From Rhodobacterales bacterium (GTDB lineage: Bacteria; Pseudomonadota; Alphaproteobacteria; Rhodobacterales; Rhodobacteraceae): a DNA stretch of 64,000 nucleotides. The DNA lies in NCBI GenBank assembly GCA_002747035.1, contig PDRZ01000014.1, forward strand, positions 62,001-126,000, written 5' to 3'. The notes under the pieces were generated by a model. It saw only the letters and a list, made by a program, of their open reading frames with translations, was not told the origin of the DNA and did not search any database. Below are positions 9,151 through 17,450 of the stretch, piece by piece. Each line of letters begins with the position of its first letter. The first letter of the stretch is position 1. Position numbers and translations under genes: made by a program.

Positions 9151-9485
9151 ACCGCCACCTCCTCGTCGGCGTAACAGGTCAGGTAACGGCCATCGCGATC
9201 ATGTTCGGCCACGGCCAGGATACGAAAGATGCGCGCGCCTTCGCGGAAACGCTGTTCGGGTTTGGGGCGACCTTCGCTGCCCACCGGCGCGCCGCGCACG
9301 GTGATGCGAAACCCCACATTGGACACTGGCACAGCCTCGCCGGCCTTTTCACGCCCCGTACGGGCCGTGACTTCGGCCCAGTGTTCCCCCAGCGCGACCC
9401 AGACCCGGGTGAACCCCCCGGCCCCATCGGGCAACTGGTCCGGGGCCTCCAGCACCAGTTTGCGGTTCAGGTGAACGGGTTTCAT
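9147..9485 (-). CDS. GTA head-tail adaptor (gp7)
   Basis: A 112-residue phage head closure / adaptor protein. The start chosen is MKPVHLNRKLVLEAPDQLPD at 9485, because its ATG overlaps the gp6 stop (ATGA). Upstream codons in the same frame look unlike this family. The core DGAGGFTRVWVALGEHWAEV and the end RYLTCYADEEVAV are typical of head closure proteins. It connects the capsid portal ring to the tail. Confidence 0.88.
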   Translation of the reverse strand: MKPVHLNRKLVLEAPDQLPDGAGGFTRVWVALGEHWAEVTARTGREKAGEAVPVSNVGFRITVRGAPVGSEGRPKPEQRFREGARIFRILAVAEHDRDGRYLTCYADEEVAV

Positions 9486-10081
9486 TGGCCCGCCCCCGCA
9501 AATAGGCGCACGGTGCGGTAACGCTCGATCAGGCTGGTGACACCAAAGGGCATACACCCGTCCGACAGGCTGGTTTCGTGGCGATACTCATAGTAATGCG
9601 CCGCCAGCATCAACACCGCCTGCGCCAGGTCGGCGGGCAGATCCCCCCATGCCGGACCAAATCCAGCGGTGAACCCGATCCGCACCGTCCCACCGATCGG
9701 GATCGAGGGCAGCAAAGCGGCGGTAGGCCGCAGGCGTGGGCGCTGCATATCGGCGTCCAGCCTGTAGTCGGCCGCGTCGACCGTCTCTTCGACATCCAGA
9801 CGGTCAATCATCACAAACTCGGTAATCGCGCTGATCGGTGCCACCGGCAACGCCTGGCCCAACTGATCGCGCCATGCGGTGAGCGTCCAGGAGAAATCCC
9901 TCGAAAGCAGGATCTTGCCTGTCCGCGCTTCGATCGCCGCCATGGCCGCGCGCAAAAAGCTTTCCAGAACCGCGTCCTGAAGGCTGTCTTCGGCAAACCC
10001 TGTACCCAAACGCAGATGTGCCTTGAATTCATCAACCGGCAAAGCGGTTGACGGCACTGCGGTCTCTTCGATTAACATCAT
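9482..10081 (-). CDS. GTA head-tail connector (gp6)
   Basis: A 199-residue connector of the phage gp6-like / phiE125 gp8 family. It opens MMLIEETAVPSTALPVDEFK, followed by a helical bundle (LESFLRAAMAAIEARTGKIL) and a beta domain ending in ERYRTVRLFAGAGQ. A GGAG lies eight bases upstream of the first of two adjacent ATGs. The 144 bp between it and the capsid gene contain no other gene that I can recognise. Confidence 0.88.
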   Translation of the reverse strand: MMLIEETAVPSTALPVDEFKAHLRLGTGFAEDSLQDAVLESFLRAAMAAIEARTGKILLSRDFSWTLTAWRDQLGQALPVAPISAITEFVMIDRLDVEETVDAADYRLDADMQRPRLRPTAALLPSIPIGGTVRIGFTAGFGPAWGDLPADLAQAVLMLAAHYYEYRHETSLSDGCMPFGVTSLIERYRTVRLFAGAGQ

Positions 10082-10225
10082 GGAATTACTCCAGAAAATT
10101 CGACCCCCTCCGGGGATTTAGCACGCGTTGCCAACGTTGCTCGGACGGAGGGGAGCAGCTGACAACGCCAATGCGGCAACGCGCGCCCGGGGGCAGATTT
10201 CTCCGCCCCCGCGATCCGCTGTCCC

Positions 10226-11407
10226 TTACGAGACCGCGAATTTCAGAAGCTTGATCGCAGCAAAGTCGCTCACGTCACCGCCAACACGTTTGGTGGCATA
10301 GAACAGGACGTGGGGCTTGGCGCTGAACGGATCCCGCAGAACGCGCAGGTCGGGACGTTCGGCTACGGTGTACCCGGCGGCAAAGTCGCCAAATGCGATG
10401 GCGTCGGCACCCGACGCGATGTCCGGCATGTCCTCGGCGATCAGTACGGGATAGCCCAGCAGACGCGCAGGCTCGCCCGCGGCCAGACCATCGGACCACA
10501 GGAAGCGGCCATCGCCATCCTTCAGCTTGCGCACGGCACCTGCGGTTTTCGAGTTCATCACAAAGGACGCATTGGCGCGGTATTGCGCACCCAGCGCGTA
10601 GACCAGGTCGATGATGGCCTCGCCACCATTGAAATCGCCATCCACACCGGTGGGAACGTATCCGATATTGCCCCAGACCCAGACGTCGTTGTCCACTGTC
10701 GGGTGGTTCAGAATACCGGTGGGTTTATCGACACCGTCACCGTTGATAAAGGCCGCAGCTTCGGCGCGGGCAAACTTGTCGGCGATGCGACCAGCCAGCC
10801 AGCCTTCGATATCAAAGGCGCTGTCGTCCAGCAGGCGCTGCGAGGCTTTGGGCAGAGCCGAAAGCTCGTGCAGGGCGATGGTGATGCGCTCGATGGTCGG
10901 CGTACCGGTTTCAGTCGTCGACGAGGTTTCATCGGCCCAGCCCGCACCCACATCGGTGCTGTCGATCAGCACGTCATAGGAGGTGGCCTCGACATTCACA
11001 ACATTGGCGATCGCACGGATCGACGAGGTCGATTCCAGAACGCTTTTGATGGTGTCGGCGGTTTCCGGGTCCACAAGGTAACCACCATCGCTATTGACAG
11101 CGGTCGACATGGCCTTGCCTTCCATTTCCAGACCGCGCAGCGCATCATCATCACCCGAGCGCAAATAGGCATTGAATGCCTTCTGGTGCGGGGCATCGAT
11201 ATCGGCAGACGTGGCCAGCGCAGGGCGCGCAAAGCTGTGAGATTTACGATCAAGCATATTCAGTCGCTCTTCCTGTTGTTGAAGTCGGGTATCAATGTCG
11301 TGTTTGAAGTCTTTGAAATCGCCCATGAACCCGATCACGGCGGATTTCACCTCGGCCACCGGAGACAAGGGCTCCCCGGTCCGAGAATGGATCTCGGTCT
11401 TATTCAT
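10226..11407 (-). CDS. GTA major capsid protein, HK97 fold (gp5)
   Basis: This 393-residue HK97-type capsid protein forms the GTA head. The N-terminal roughly 100 residues include a charged helical delta domain (DFKHDIDTRLQQQEERLNML) that the prohead protease is expected to remove. The mature shell starts around the conserved STAVNSDGGYLVDPETADTI. The late block FAAGYTVAERPDLRVLRDPF is also typical. It lies directly after the protease gene (36 bp gap), as in HK97-like phages. It ends in TAA. Confidence 0.95.
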   Translation of the reverse strand: MNKTEIHSRTGEPLSPVAEVKSAVIGFMGDFKDFKHDIDTRLQQQEERLNMLDRKSHSFARPALATSADIDAPHQKAFNAYLRSGDDDALRGLEMEGKAMSTAVNSDGGYLVDPETADTIKSVLESTSSIRAIANVVNVEATSYDVLIDSTDVGAGWADETSSTTETGTPTIERITIALHELSALPKASQRLLDDSAFDIEGWLAGRIADKFARAEAAAFINGDGVDKPTGILNHPTVDNDVWVWGNIGYVPTGVDGDFNGGEAIIDLVYALGAQYRANASFVMNSKTAGAVRKLKDGDGRFLWSDGLAAGEPARLLGYPVLIAEDMPDIASGADAIAFGDFAAGYTVAERPDLRVLRDPFSAKPHVLFYATKRVGGDVSDFAAIKLLKFAVS

Positions 11408-11443
11408 CCAATTGTCCTTTTCAGGTTGTCGTGCTGCGCCGGG

Positions 11444-12025
11444 TCAGTCCCGTGCAAACTCCTGGCGGGCGTGCTCAAATGCCTCCGCCAATTCGCGCCA
11501 GGGGTCTGTTACGGGCTCATCACCCTTGGCCCCCACCCGCGCACTGGGAAGCATCGGGAAGGTGACCAGTGACACTTCCCAAAGCTCCAGTTCCTTCAAG
11601 AGCCGGCGGCCCTTGTCATTCTTCGTGGCCCGCACGGTGCGGTATCCGATTGAAAGCCCATCAATGGCACCTGCCTCGATCAGGGCGGCCGCCTCGCGAC
11701 CCTTGCCAACGCTGTCCAAGAGACGGCCCTTGACGTATAGCCCCTTGCCATCCTCGCGCACCTCGTCCCAGATTCCGATGGGTTGGGCCGGGTCGTGCTG
11801 CCATAGCATCTTGACGTTGCGCCCTTCGGCAACACTCCTTTTCAAAGAGGCGGCATAGGCCCCTTTTTCCACGATATCTCCCCCCTGATCGCAGGCACCA
11901 AACAAGCTCGCATACCCTTCGATCCTGGTCCCCTCCAGCACGGTCAATTCGTCATCAAAGCGGCAGAACTTCCGCTCAAGCCCGGTTTCCATATCCATTT
12001 CCATCTCCACTTCTCGCGCCAACAT
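11444..12025 (-). CDS. GTA prohead protease (gp4)
   Basis: A 193-residue HK97-family prohead serine protease (herpesvirus assemblin fold). Conserved parts are IEGYASLFGACDQGGDIVEK, the MLWQHDPAQPIGIWDEV segment holding the catalytic His, and IDGLSIGYRTV with the Ser. It cleaves the capsid N-terminal domain during head maturation. The start may instead be one of the internal ATGs within the first nine residues (MEMDMETGLERKF). Reading through the TAG of the preceding small gene would fuse the two in frame through eight codons. Confidence 0.93.
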   Translation of the reverse strand: MLAREVEMEMDMETGLERKFCRFDDELTVLEGTRIEGYASLFGACDQGGDIVEKGAYAASLKRSVAEGRNVKMLWQHDPAQPIGIWDEVREDGKGLYVKGRLLDSVGKGREAAALIEAGAIDGLSIGYRTVRATKNDKGRRLLKELELWEVSLVTFPMLPSARVGAKGDEPVTDPWRELAEAFEHARQEFARD

Positions 12026-12049
12026 TTTTCTGAAAATTTTGACCCGGCC

Positions 12050-12280
12050 CTAGGGCACAGCGTTCACGATTGACTGCATCGCTTGGGCAAGGATGACACC
12101 GACCACCCCGTAAACGGTCAGCCAGAGACGTTTTTCCAGCCGTTCCATCATCGCCTCAATCTTGTCGAGCCGCCGGTTGATGCCATCGGTTTGCAGCTTT
12201 GCCACTCTCTCATGCGCTTCCAGACGCAGGGCGGGCGCACAATCAAAGGCCTCGAATCCATATCGTTTGTCATCAACCAT
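12050..12280 (-). CDS. GTA small membrane-associated protein (gp3.5)
   Basis: A 76-residue protein starting MVDDKRYGFEAFDCAPALRL, with a heptad-like stretch (INRRLDKIEAMMERLEKRLW) and one C-terminal hydrophobic segment (LTVYGVVGVILAQAMQSIV). It corresponds to the unassigned small gene between portal and protease in Rhodobacterales GTAs. Its start overlaps the portal stop by eight bases. It ends in TAG, one of about five natural TAG stops in the window. Confidence 0.8.
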   Translation of the reverse strand: MVDDKRYGFEAFDCAPALRLEAHERVAKLQTDGINRRLDKIEAMMERLEKRLWLTVYGVVGVILAQAMQSIVNAVP

Positions 12281-13460
12281 CCGCGTGATCCTCGGACAGT
12301 TCGGGCAGTCCCAACAAACGGCGTTTTTCGGCATCGGTCAGGAACGATGCCCCAGCCACCCGTGACCATTGCGCATCCCGCTCCGCAGACAGGGCTGGCA
12401 CCTGATCAAGATCAGGCTTCAGGTCCAGCGCCTCACCAGCAAAACCCGAAAGCCAATCCGCAACGCTCGCTGCGACACGGGTTGCCAGAGGCAACACCGT
12501 AAGCCGGTAAAAGGCCCTGTTCGCCTCCTGATAGTTGGAATAGGTGGCATCCCCGTTGATCCCAAGAAGCATGGGGGGCACCCCAAAAGCCAATGCGATT
12601 TCGCGCGCGGCGGCTTCCTTGGTCTTCTGAAATTCCATGTCGCTGGGAGAGAACCCCATGGGTTTCCAATCCAATCCGCCCTCCAACAGCATGGGACGAC
12701 CGGCATTGCGTGCCCCTTGGTGATGGCTTTCCATCTCGTTCACCAGCCGGTCATATTGATCCGATGACAAGGTGCCCTGCCCCTCTGCCCCCTTGTAGAT
12801 GATCGCCCCGGAAGGCCTCGCTGCATTGTCCAGCAGCGCCTTGGACCAGCGGGACGCTGAATTATGCACATCCACCGCCTGGGCCGCCGCCTGCATGGGC
12901 GAAAACCCATAGTGGTCATCCTGCGGATGAAAGCTCTTGATATGGCAGACCGCCGGGACGCCTTCGCTGACGTCAAAGCGGTGCTTGCGACCGCCCACTG
13001 CGTATTCATAAGCCACGGGCCAGCCATCGGCCCCAGGCACAAGGCTCATCCGGTCCGAGCGCAGCACATGCAGTTCCAGCGGAACCCCGTCCGCACCGCC
13101 CACGGCCTCGAGATAGCCGTTGCCAGTCAGCAAAAGCTGACCATAGAGCGCCTCGAACAGCTCAGCGCGTCCCTGAGCCGGATTTGGGCTTTGTACCAGG
13201 CTGCGCACCGGGTGATCCTCGAACCGCTCAACCCGGTTTTGCAGCACCAGGGGCAGCGCCGCCGCAGCCTCGGCGATCATCTTGACCGCACGAAAACCAA
13301 CCGGGTTGCCCGCAAAGCCGGTGCGTGTCAGCGACACCGTATCGCGCGGGCTCCAGGCCACGCGACCGGCGCTGTGATAGGCCACCACCGGGCCGGTTGC
13401 GCTGGCTTTTTGCTCGGGCATTTCCGCTGCCTTCGCCTTGAAGAAATCAAATACCGCCAT
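12273..13460 (-). CDS. GTA portal protein (gp3)
   Basis: A 395-residue HK97-family portal protein forming the dodecameric DNA entry ring of the head. I chose the ATG at 13460 (MAVFDFFKAKAAEMPEQKAS) because GAGGAG stands seven bases upstream. A GTG 13 codons earlier is possible. Family landmarks are SLTRTGFAGNPVGFRAVKMI, SFHPQDDHYGFSPMQAAAQA and PPMLLGINGDATYSNYQEAN. The 121 bp between this gene and the end of the terminase frame carry no gene. Confidence 0.94.
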   Translation of the reverse strand: MAVFDFFKAKAAEMPEQKASATGPVVAYHSAGRVAWSPRDTVSLTRTGFAGNPVGFRAVKMIAEAAAALPLVLQNRVERFEDHPVRSLVQSPNPAQGRAELFEALYGQLLLTGNGYLEAVGGADGVPLELHVLRSDRMSLVPGADGWPVAYEYAVGGRKHRFDVSEGVPAVCHIKSFHPQDDHYGFSPMQAAAQAVDVHNSASRWSKALLDNAARPSGAIIYKGAEGQGTLSSDQYDRLVNEMESHHQGARNAGRPMLLEGGLDWKPMGFSPSDMEFQKTKEAAAREIALAFGVPPMLLGINGDATYSNYQEANRAFYRLTVLPLATRVAASVADWLSGFAGEALDLKPDLDQVPALSAERDAQWSRVAGASFLTDAEKRRLLGLPELSEDHADG

Positions 13461-13581
13461 CCGGTGCTCCTCGATCATTTTATCTGTGGAACCAAACACT
13501 TGGGCCGGTTCCTGTAACCTGATGCCTGGGGTTGCCCCCGTCTGATGAGCATCATTGGATTAATAGTTTAAGAAATCTGAA

Positions 13582-14970
13582 CTAGACCGCGCGCACCTGT
13601 GGGCGGCGCCATTTTGCAGCCGGATCGGTAATCACCTCGTGCAGGGCCCAGACCAGCGCATCAACGCGGTCGGGACTGCCTTTGCCTTCGAAACCCTAGC
13701 TGGTCATCAGGCACATCTGGTCTTCCAGCTTGCCCAACCCCCGCAGGTGATGCACCCGCCCCTGTTCGTAAAGGGCCGCAGCGGGTTCGGCCCGGGCCAC
13801 CTTGCCCCGCGAGGCATGTACCTTCTTGAAGGGCACCAGCGGGTCAATCTGGCGGATCACCTGTTCAATCAGGTCTCCCCCCTGGTTCACCTCGGCCACC
13901 AACCGGTCTGCACCATGCAGTTCCATGGCCCGAATCGCCGCCCTCGCCCACCCTGTCGGGCTGGTCTCGGAAACACTGGCATCCGCCAGAACATAGGCTT
14001 TCCACTTCTGCACCGGTCCCTGTGTCACCACGCCGACCACCACGATGCCGCATTCGTCGGATTGTTTGCCCGACGTCACCGGCGGGTCAATCGCGACCAC
14101 CACCCGGTCAAGTTCGGGAGGATGGGCGACGCGCGCGGCTTCCAGCGCAGCGGACGTCCACAGCGCACCTTCGGCGTCTTCCAGCAAAACGCCCTCCAGT
14201 TCCTGACGCCCAAGCCGGGTTCCGGCATAGCGCGCTTTGACCTCGTCCAGAAAACTGTCGGCCAGATAGGCGCGGTTGGCCTCGGTTGGGGCCGAAGTGA
14301 CAACCGTTTTCGGATTGGCCAGAATGTCTTTCAATACGCCGACATTCCGGGGGGTCGTCGTGACACAGACGCGCGGGCTTTCCCCGAGCCGCATTCCGAA
14401 TTGCAACATATCCCACGTGTCGCGCGCGCGCTTCCATTTGGCCAGTTCATCCACCCAGGCACCATCAAACTGAGGGCCTCTGAGCCCTTCGGGGTCATGG
14501 GCGGAAAACACCTGTGCGACGGCCCCGTTGGGCCATAACAGGCGTTTACGCCCCGCCTGCCATTCCGGGCGGCGATCCGGCGGTGAACAGGCCAGGATTC
14601 CGCTTTCACCAAAAACCATGACCTCGCGCACCTGATCCACGGTTTCCCCAACCAGAGCAAGACGGCGGCACGCCCCGGGGTCGGTTGGCCCGGCCCCCTC
14701 TACCTGCATCCGCACCCATTCCGATCCGGCGCGGGTTTTGCCCGCTCCACGCCCGCCCATGATCACCCATGTGCGCCAATCCCCTTCGGGGGGCATCTGG
14801 TGATCCAGCGCCCAGAATTCCCACAAAAAAGGGAGAGCGCGAAGCTCTCCCTCATCCAACTCATTCAGGAATGCAGCCTGGACATCTGGTTCTTCTGAGA
14901 CGATCCAGGCGGCACCCGATCGAAGTGCGGGCGGCGTCGAGGTCAATATCCCCGACGCTTCCGTTGTCAC
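13582..14970 (-). pseudogene. GTA large terminase (gp2) with in-frame TAG
   Basis: The DNA-packaging ATPase/nuclease of the GTA. Walker A is VIMGGRGAGKTRAG, and the ATPase domain is followed by the RNase H-like nuclease (VVVAIDPPVTSG with the first Asp). A TAG at 13696-13698 interrupts the frame after LEDQMCLMTS. The same frame then continues for 37 conserved-looking codons, GFEGKGSPDRVDALVWALHE and onward, to a second TAG at 13582. The missing part carries SPDRVDAL, expected to supply the last acidic residue of the nuclease site. Without readthrough the product lacks it. The start is uncertain: GTG at 14970 or TTG at 14946; both overlap the end of gp1. Confidence 0.85.
14825..14851 (-). terminator. 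Terminator-shaped hairpin inside the terminase gene
   Basis: On the minus (sense) strand, GGGAGAGC and GCTCTCCC form a perfect 8-bp stem with a 5-nt loop, followed at once by TTTTTTG. This is the form of an intrinsic terminator, yet it lies within the first part of gp2 (codons for EGELRALPFL). It could reduce transcription of the GTA genes downstream of gp1. No termination has been shown. Confidence 0.6.
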
Positions 14971-15217
14971 GCACCGATCTTGCGTTTTCCTTTGCTCTGC
15001 GCTGTTCAAGCCGCACCTCCGTTTCCAAAGCAATCTTCAACCATTGGCGTATCTCCGCTGTTGTTTTCTGGGCGTCCTTTAACCGCCCCAGTTTTCCCAT
15101 GCGCACCTGGTGGTGCAGTTCTTCAAGGTCTTCCTTCATCTCAAGAAGCTGGCCCTCGACCGCAGCAATTGCTGCGGCAAGGCGCGATGTTCCGTCCTTG
15201 GGGTCTTTGACTTGCAT
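14861..15217 (-). CDS. GTA small terminase / gp1
   Basis: The first gene of the GTA cluster, 118 residues. It has an N-terminal coiled coil (RLAAAIAAVEGQLLEMKEDL), the block EIRQWLKIALETEVRLEQRR, and ENARSVRDNGSVGDIDLDAA near the C-terminus, as in GTA gp1 (TerS) proteins. The final residues RRTRCPGCIPE run into the gp2 frame and may be an extension beyond the usual end. The start ATG at 15217 has GAGG about 13 bases upstream. A CtrA-type site lies about 175 bp upstream. Confidence 0.85.
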   Translation of the reverse strand: MQVKDPKDGTSRLAAAIAAVEGQLLEMKEDLEELHHQVRMGKLGRLKDAQKTTAEIRQWLKIALETEVRLEQRRAKENARSVRDNGSVGDIDLDAARTSIGCRLDRLRRTRCPGCIPE

Positions 15218-15273
15218 GTTTGCTGTTCTGCCTCATGTGGGTTTGCCTCCGCCCCCATGATGAAAAATGACAA

Positions 15274-15306
15274 AAGCGGCCACCGGGGTGCTCCCCGGGG
15301 CCGCTT
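15274..15306 (-). terminator. Intrinsic terminator between esterase and GTA gp1
   Basis: On the minus strand AAGCGGCC pairs with GGCCGCTT, with an inner CCGGGG/CCCCGG stem, and is followed by TTTTGTCATTTTT. It lies 125 bp after the esterase stop and 57 bp before the gp1 ATG. It either ends the cob operon or acts as a leader attenuator for the GTA transcript if the promoter is near the CtrA site at 15391. Confidence 0.75.
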
Positions 15307-15390
15307 GCCCAATTCATCCAGCATGACAGAACTTATACCCGAAACCGTGCGGTGGGTCAAACGGGAGACCCGGCTAACCGTCCGGTAACA

Positions 15391-15405
15391 TTAATAAATT
15401 CTTAA
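15391..15405. promoter_or_regulatory. CtrA box (TTAA-N7-TTAA) upstream of GTA
   Basis: TTAA TAAATTC TTAA is a perfect match to the full CtrA consensus TTAA-N7-TTAA of Alphaproteobacteria. It lies in the 213-bp gap between the esterase stop and gp1. CtrA is known to be required for GTA expression in Rhodobacter capsulatus, so the position is meaningful, but binding is inferred from sequence only. Confidence 0.6.
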
Positions 15406-15430
15406 TTTCACCCGAGCAGAACGCCAGAGA

Positions 15431-16096
15431 TCACAAATTCAGCTTGTCGCGCATGAAGGCCAGCGCAACCGAAAGCCCGTCGGGCGCAATCCCGTGGCCG
15501 GTGCCCTTCATGATATGGGCGTAAACTTCCTTGAACCCTGCATTCTGCAACGCCTCTGCCGCCTCGGGCAGAGATTGCGGCGGCACCACGTCATCGGCAT
15601 CTCCATGGACCAACAGGATCGGCGGTTTGCTCACCGCCGCATCTTCCAGAAGCTCTGGCGACAGCAGCCGGCCGGAAAAAGCAACGATACCGGCGATCTC
15701 ATCCTCGCGGCGCGGGGCGACATGCAGGCTCATCATCGTGCCCTGGCTGAAGCCGAACAGAACCATCTGTTCCGGCAACATGTCTTCGTCCACCAGCACC
15801 GCATCAAGAAAGGCGTTCAGATCGTCCACCGCCGCCTGCATCCCACGCTCAGCTTCCTCTTCGGACGATCCGTCAATCCACGGAATCGGGAACCATTGAT
15901 ACCCGAACGGGGCTCCGGCACAGCGTTCCGGCGCATCCGGTGCGATGAACAACGTATCGGGCAGGTGTTCGCCCAACACATCCGCAATGCCCAGAAGATC
16001 AGCTCCATTGGCACCATAGCCGTGCAAAAAAACCACCACCGATTTGGCGCTACCCGAAACCGGCTCCTTGCGCCCTGCCTGCAATACCCGTGTCAT
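15431..16096 (-). CDS. Alpha/beta-hydrolase carboxylesterase / phospholipase family
   Basis: A 221-residue cytoplasmic alpha/beta hydrolase of the carboxylesterase/phospholipase (Abhydrolase_2) type. Visible features are the oxyanion segment VVVFLHGYGANGADL (roughly residues 20-35), the nucleophile elbow GFSQG, the acidic residue in VHGDADDVVPP and the His in MKGTGHGIAPDG, a complete catalytic triad. The ATG at 16096 overlaps the alkA-like stop in an ATGA. It is the last gene of a four-gene operon with cobalamin genes. The substrate is unknown. Confidence 0.88.
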   Translation of the reverse strand: MTRVLQAGRKEPVSGSAKSVVVFLHGYGANGADLLGIADVLGEHLPDTLFIAPDAPERCAGAPFGYQWFPIPWIDGSSEEEAERGMQAAVDDLNAFLDAVLVDEDMLPEQMVLFGFSQGTMMSLHVAPRREDEIAGIVAFSGRLLSPELLEDAAVSKPPILLVHGDADDVVPPQSLPEAAEALQNAGFKEVYAHIMKGTGHGIAPDGLSVALAFMRDKLNL

Positions 16097-16725
16097 CGTA
16101 TTCCTTCCCTGTCCTTTGCCACCCGGTAATAGGCCCACAGGATGCGCGCCGCAACCGACCTCCAGGGGGACCACCCCTCGGCCATTTGCCGCAGTTCCTT
16201 TTCGCTCGGACGCGCCTCCAACCCGTAAAGCAGCCGCGCGGCTTCCTGCAAGGCAAGGTCACCGGGGGCAAACACATCCGCGCGCCCAAGGGAAAACATG
16301 GTGTAGATTTCGGCGGTCCACGGCCCGATACCGGGCAGCTTGACCAATTCGGCAATCACCGCCTCCGCCGGCACATCGCGCAGCGCGGCATAATCGATCC
16401 CCGCCCGGGCCAGGGCAAGCGCATAGCGGATCTTGGGGCGGCTGAAGCCCAGCGCGCGCAACCCCTCTTCCCCTGCCGCGAGGGTCGCTGCTTCGCTGGT
16501 AACCCCCGCCTCGACCACACGAGCCCAGATCGCGGCGGCACTGGCGGTGCTGACCTGCTGACTGACAATCGCGCTCAGCAATTCGGCAAACCCGTCCGGT
16601 TTGCGGCGCAGCGGCAGGGGGGCGGTCACCTCATAGGCATGGGCCAACCGTGCATCCCGTTCACAAAGCCACGCCGCACCTTCGGCAACACAGGCGTCGC
16701 TGACGATAATCCGCCCAATACTCAT
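16093..16725 (-). CDS. DNA-3-methyladenine glycosylase II family (AlkA-like)
   Basis: A 210-residue HhH-GPD base-excision glycosylase removing alkylated bases. The helix-hairpin-helix is LPGIGPWTAEIYTM and the catalytic Asp follows in FAPGDLALQEA. The earlier segment AELLSAIVSQQVSTASAAAI is the conserved core helix. It lacks the Ada-type N-terminal domain, so it is a short AlkA form. Start and stop both overlap neighbours by four bases (ATGA), tying it translationally to cobK and the esterase. There is no obvious functional link to cobalamin synthesis. Confidence 0.9.
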   Translation of the reverse strand: MSIGRIIVSDACVAEGAAWLCERDARLAHAYEVTAPLPLRRKPDGFAELLSAIVSQQVSTASAAAIWARVVEAGVTSEAATLAAGEEGLRALGFSRPKIRYALALARAGIDYAALRDVPAEAVIAELVKLPGIGPWTAEIYTMFSLGRADVFAPGDLALQEAARLLYGLEARPSEKELRQMAEGWSPWRSVAARILWAYYRVAKDREGIR

Positions 16726-17450
16726 GTGGCCGACAAGGCCCACGCAATTGCGGCCGCCACGGTTTCGACCTTTGGCGCATGGGGTTGTGCCGGGCGCCGG
16801 ACCATGCCCACGCAGATGCCCAGACGCCGCGCCGCGATCAGCTTGGATCGTCCGGCCTCTCCCCCGGCATTCTTGGCAATCAGCCATGTCACACCAAGCC
16901 GGGAGAAACACGCCTCTTCCTCGGCAACCGTGAACGGCGGGCGCGCAACAAAGTATGTGCCACCCGGATAGGGAAACGCGCACCCGGGCGGGTCCACAAC
17001 ACGGCAAATCATCCGTCGCGCCGCAAGGTTGCCGTATTTCTCGACCGTCTGCCGTCCGGTTGCAATGAAAACCACCGCGCCATCGGGCACATGGTCTGCC
17101 GCCTCGGCTTCATCGGCCAAATCCACCCACCGGTCCCCGTCTTCGGGCTGCCATTCCGGGCGCAGAAGCTGACAATACGGCACCCCGAGCGTCTGACACA
17201 GTCGCGCCGACCGTTGACTGATCTGCGCGGCGAACGGATGGGTGGCGTCCAGAACGGCGCGTATCCCCCTGTCTTGCAAAAAGGCGCAGAACCCGGCCTC
17301 ACCGCCAAACCCTCCGCTGTGGGTCGGGATGGCCAAAAGCCGGGCGTTGCGCGTCACACCAGCCAGCGTCGCGATGGCGGGCACCTGCCCGGCAAGCCGA
17401 TCGGCAATCCGGCGCGCTTCGCCGGTTCCGGCCAGAAGCAAAAGCGTCAC
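16722..17450 (-). CDS. cobK: Precorrin-6A/cobalt-precorrin-6A reductase
   Basis: A 242-residue NAD(P)H-dependent reductase of the corrin ring in cobalamin synthesis. The N-terminal nucleotide-binding motif is MTLLLLAGTGEARRIADRLA. Other family blocks are VLDATHPFAAQIS and VVFIATGRQTVEKYGNL, and C-terminal WLIAKNAGGEAGRSKLIAAR. It starts with GTG, overlapping the cbiD stop (GTGA), and ends overlapping the alkA-like start. Length is usual for CobK/CbiJ. Confidence 0.94.
   Translation of the reverse strand: MTLLLLAGTGEARRIADRLAGQVPAIATLAGVTRNARLLAIPTHSGGFGGEAGFCAFLQDRGIRAVLDATHPFAAQISQRSARLCQTLGVPYCQLLRPEWQPEDGDRWVDLADEAEAADHVPDGAVVFIATGRQTVEKYGNLAARRMICRVVDPPGCAFPYPGGTYFVARPPFTVAEEEACFSRLGVTWLIAKNAGGEAGRSKLIAARRLGICVGMVRRPAQPHAPKVETVAAAIAWALSAT

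Noticed and set aside
10310-11572. A 420-codon open frame opposite the GTA capsid gene
   Set aside because: Shadow of gp5 and gp4; composition is not protein-like in this strand.
12026-12280. gp3.5 and gp4 as one gene interrupted by TAG
   Set aside because: They are separate genes in related GTAs, the gp4 start is its own, and the eight codons between look like linker; kept only as a possible readthrough product.
1213-15217. An ordinary integrated prophage
   Set aside because: No integrase, replication, lysis-repressor module or attachment repeats are seen, and gene order and short tail genes match Rhodobacter-type GTA exactly.
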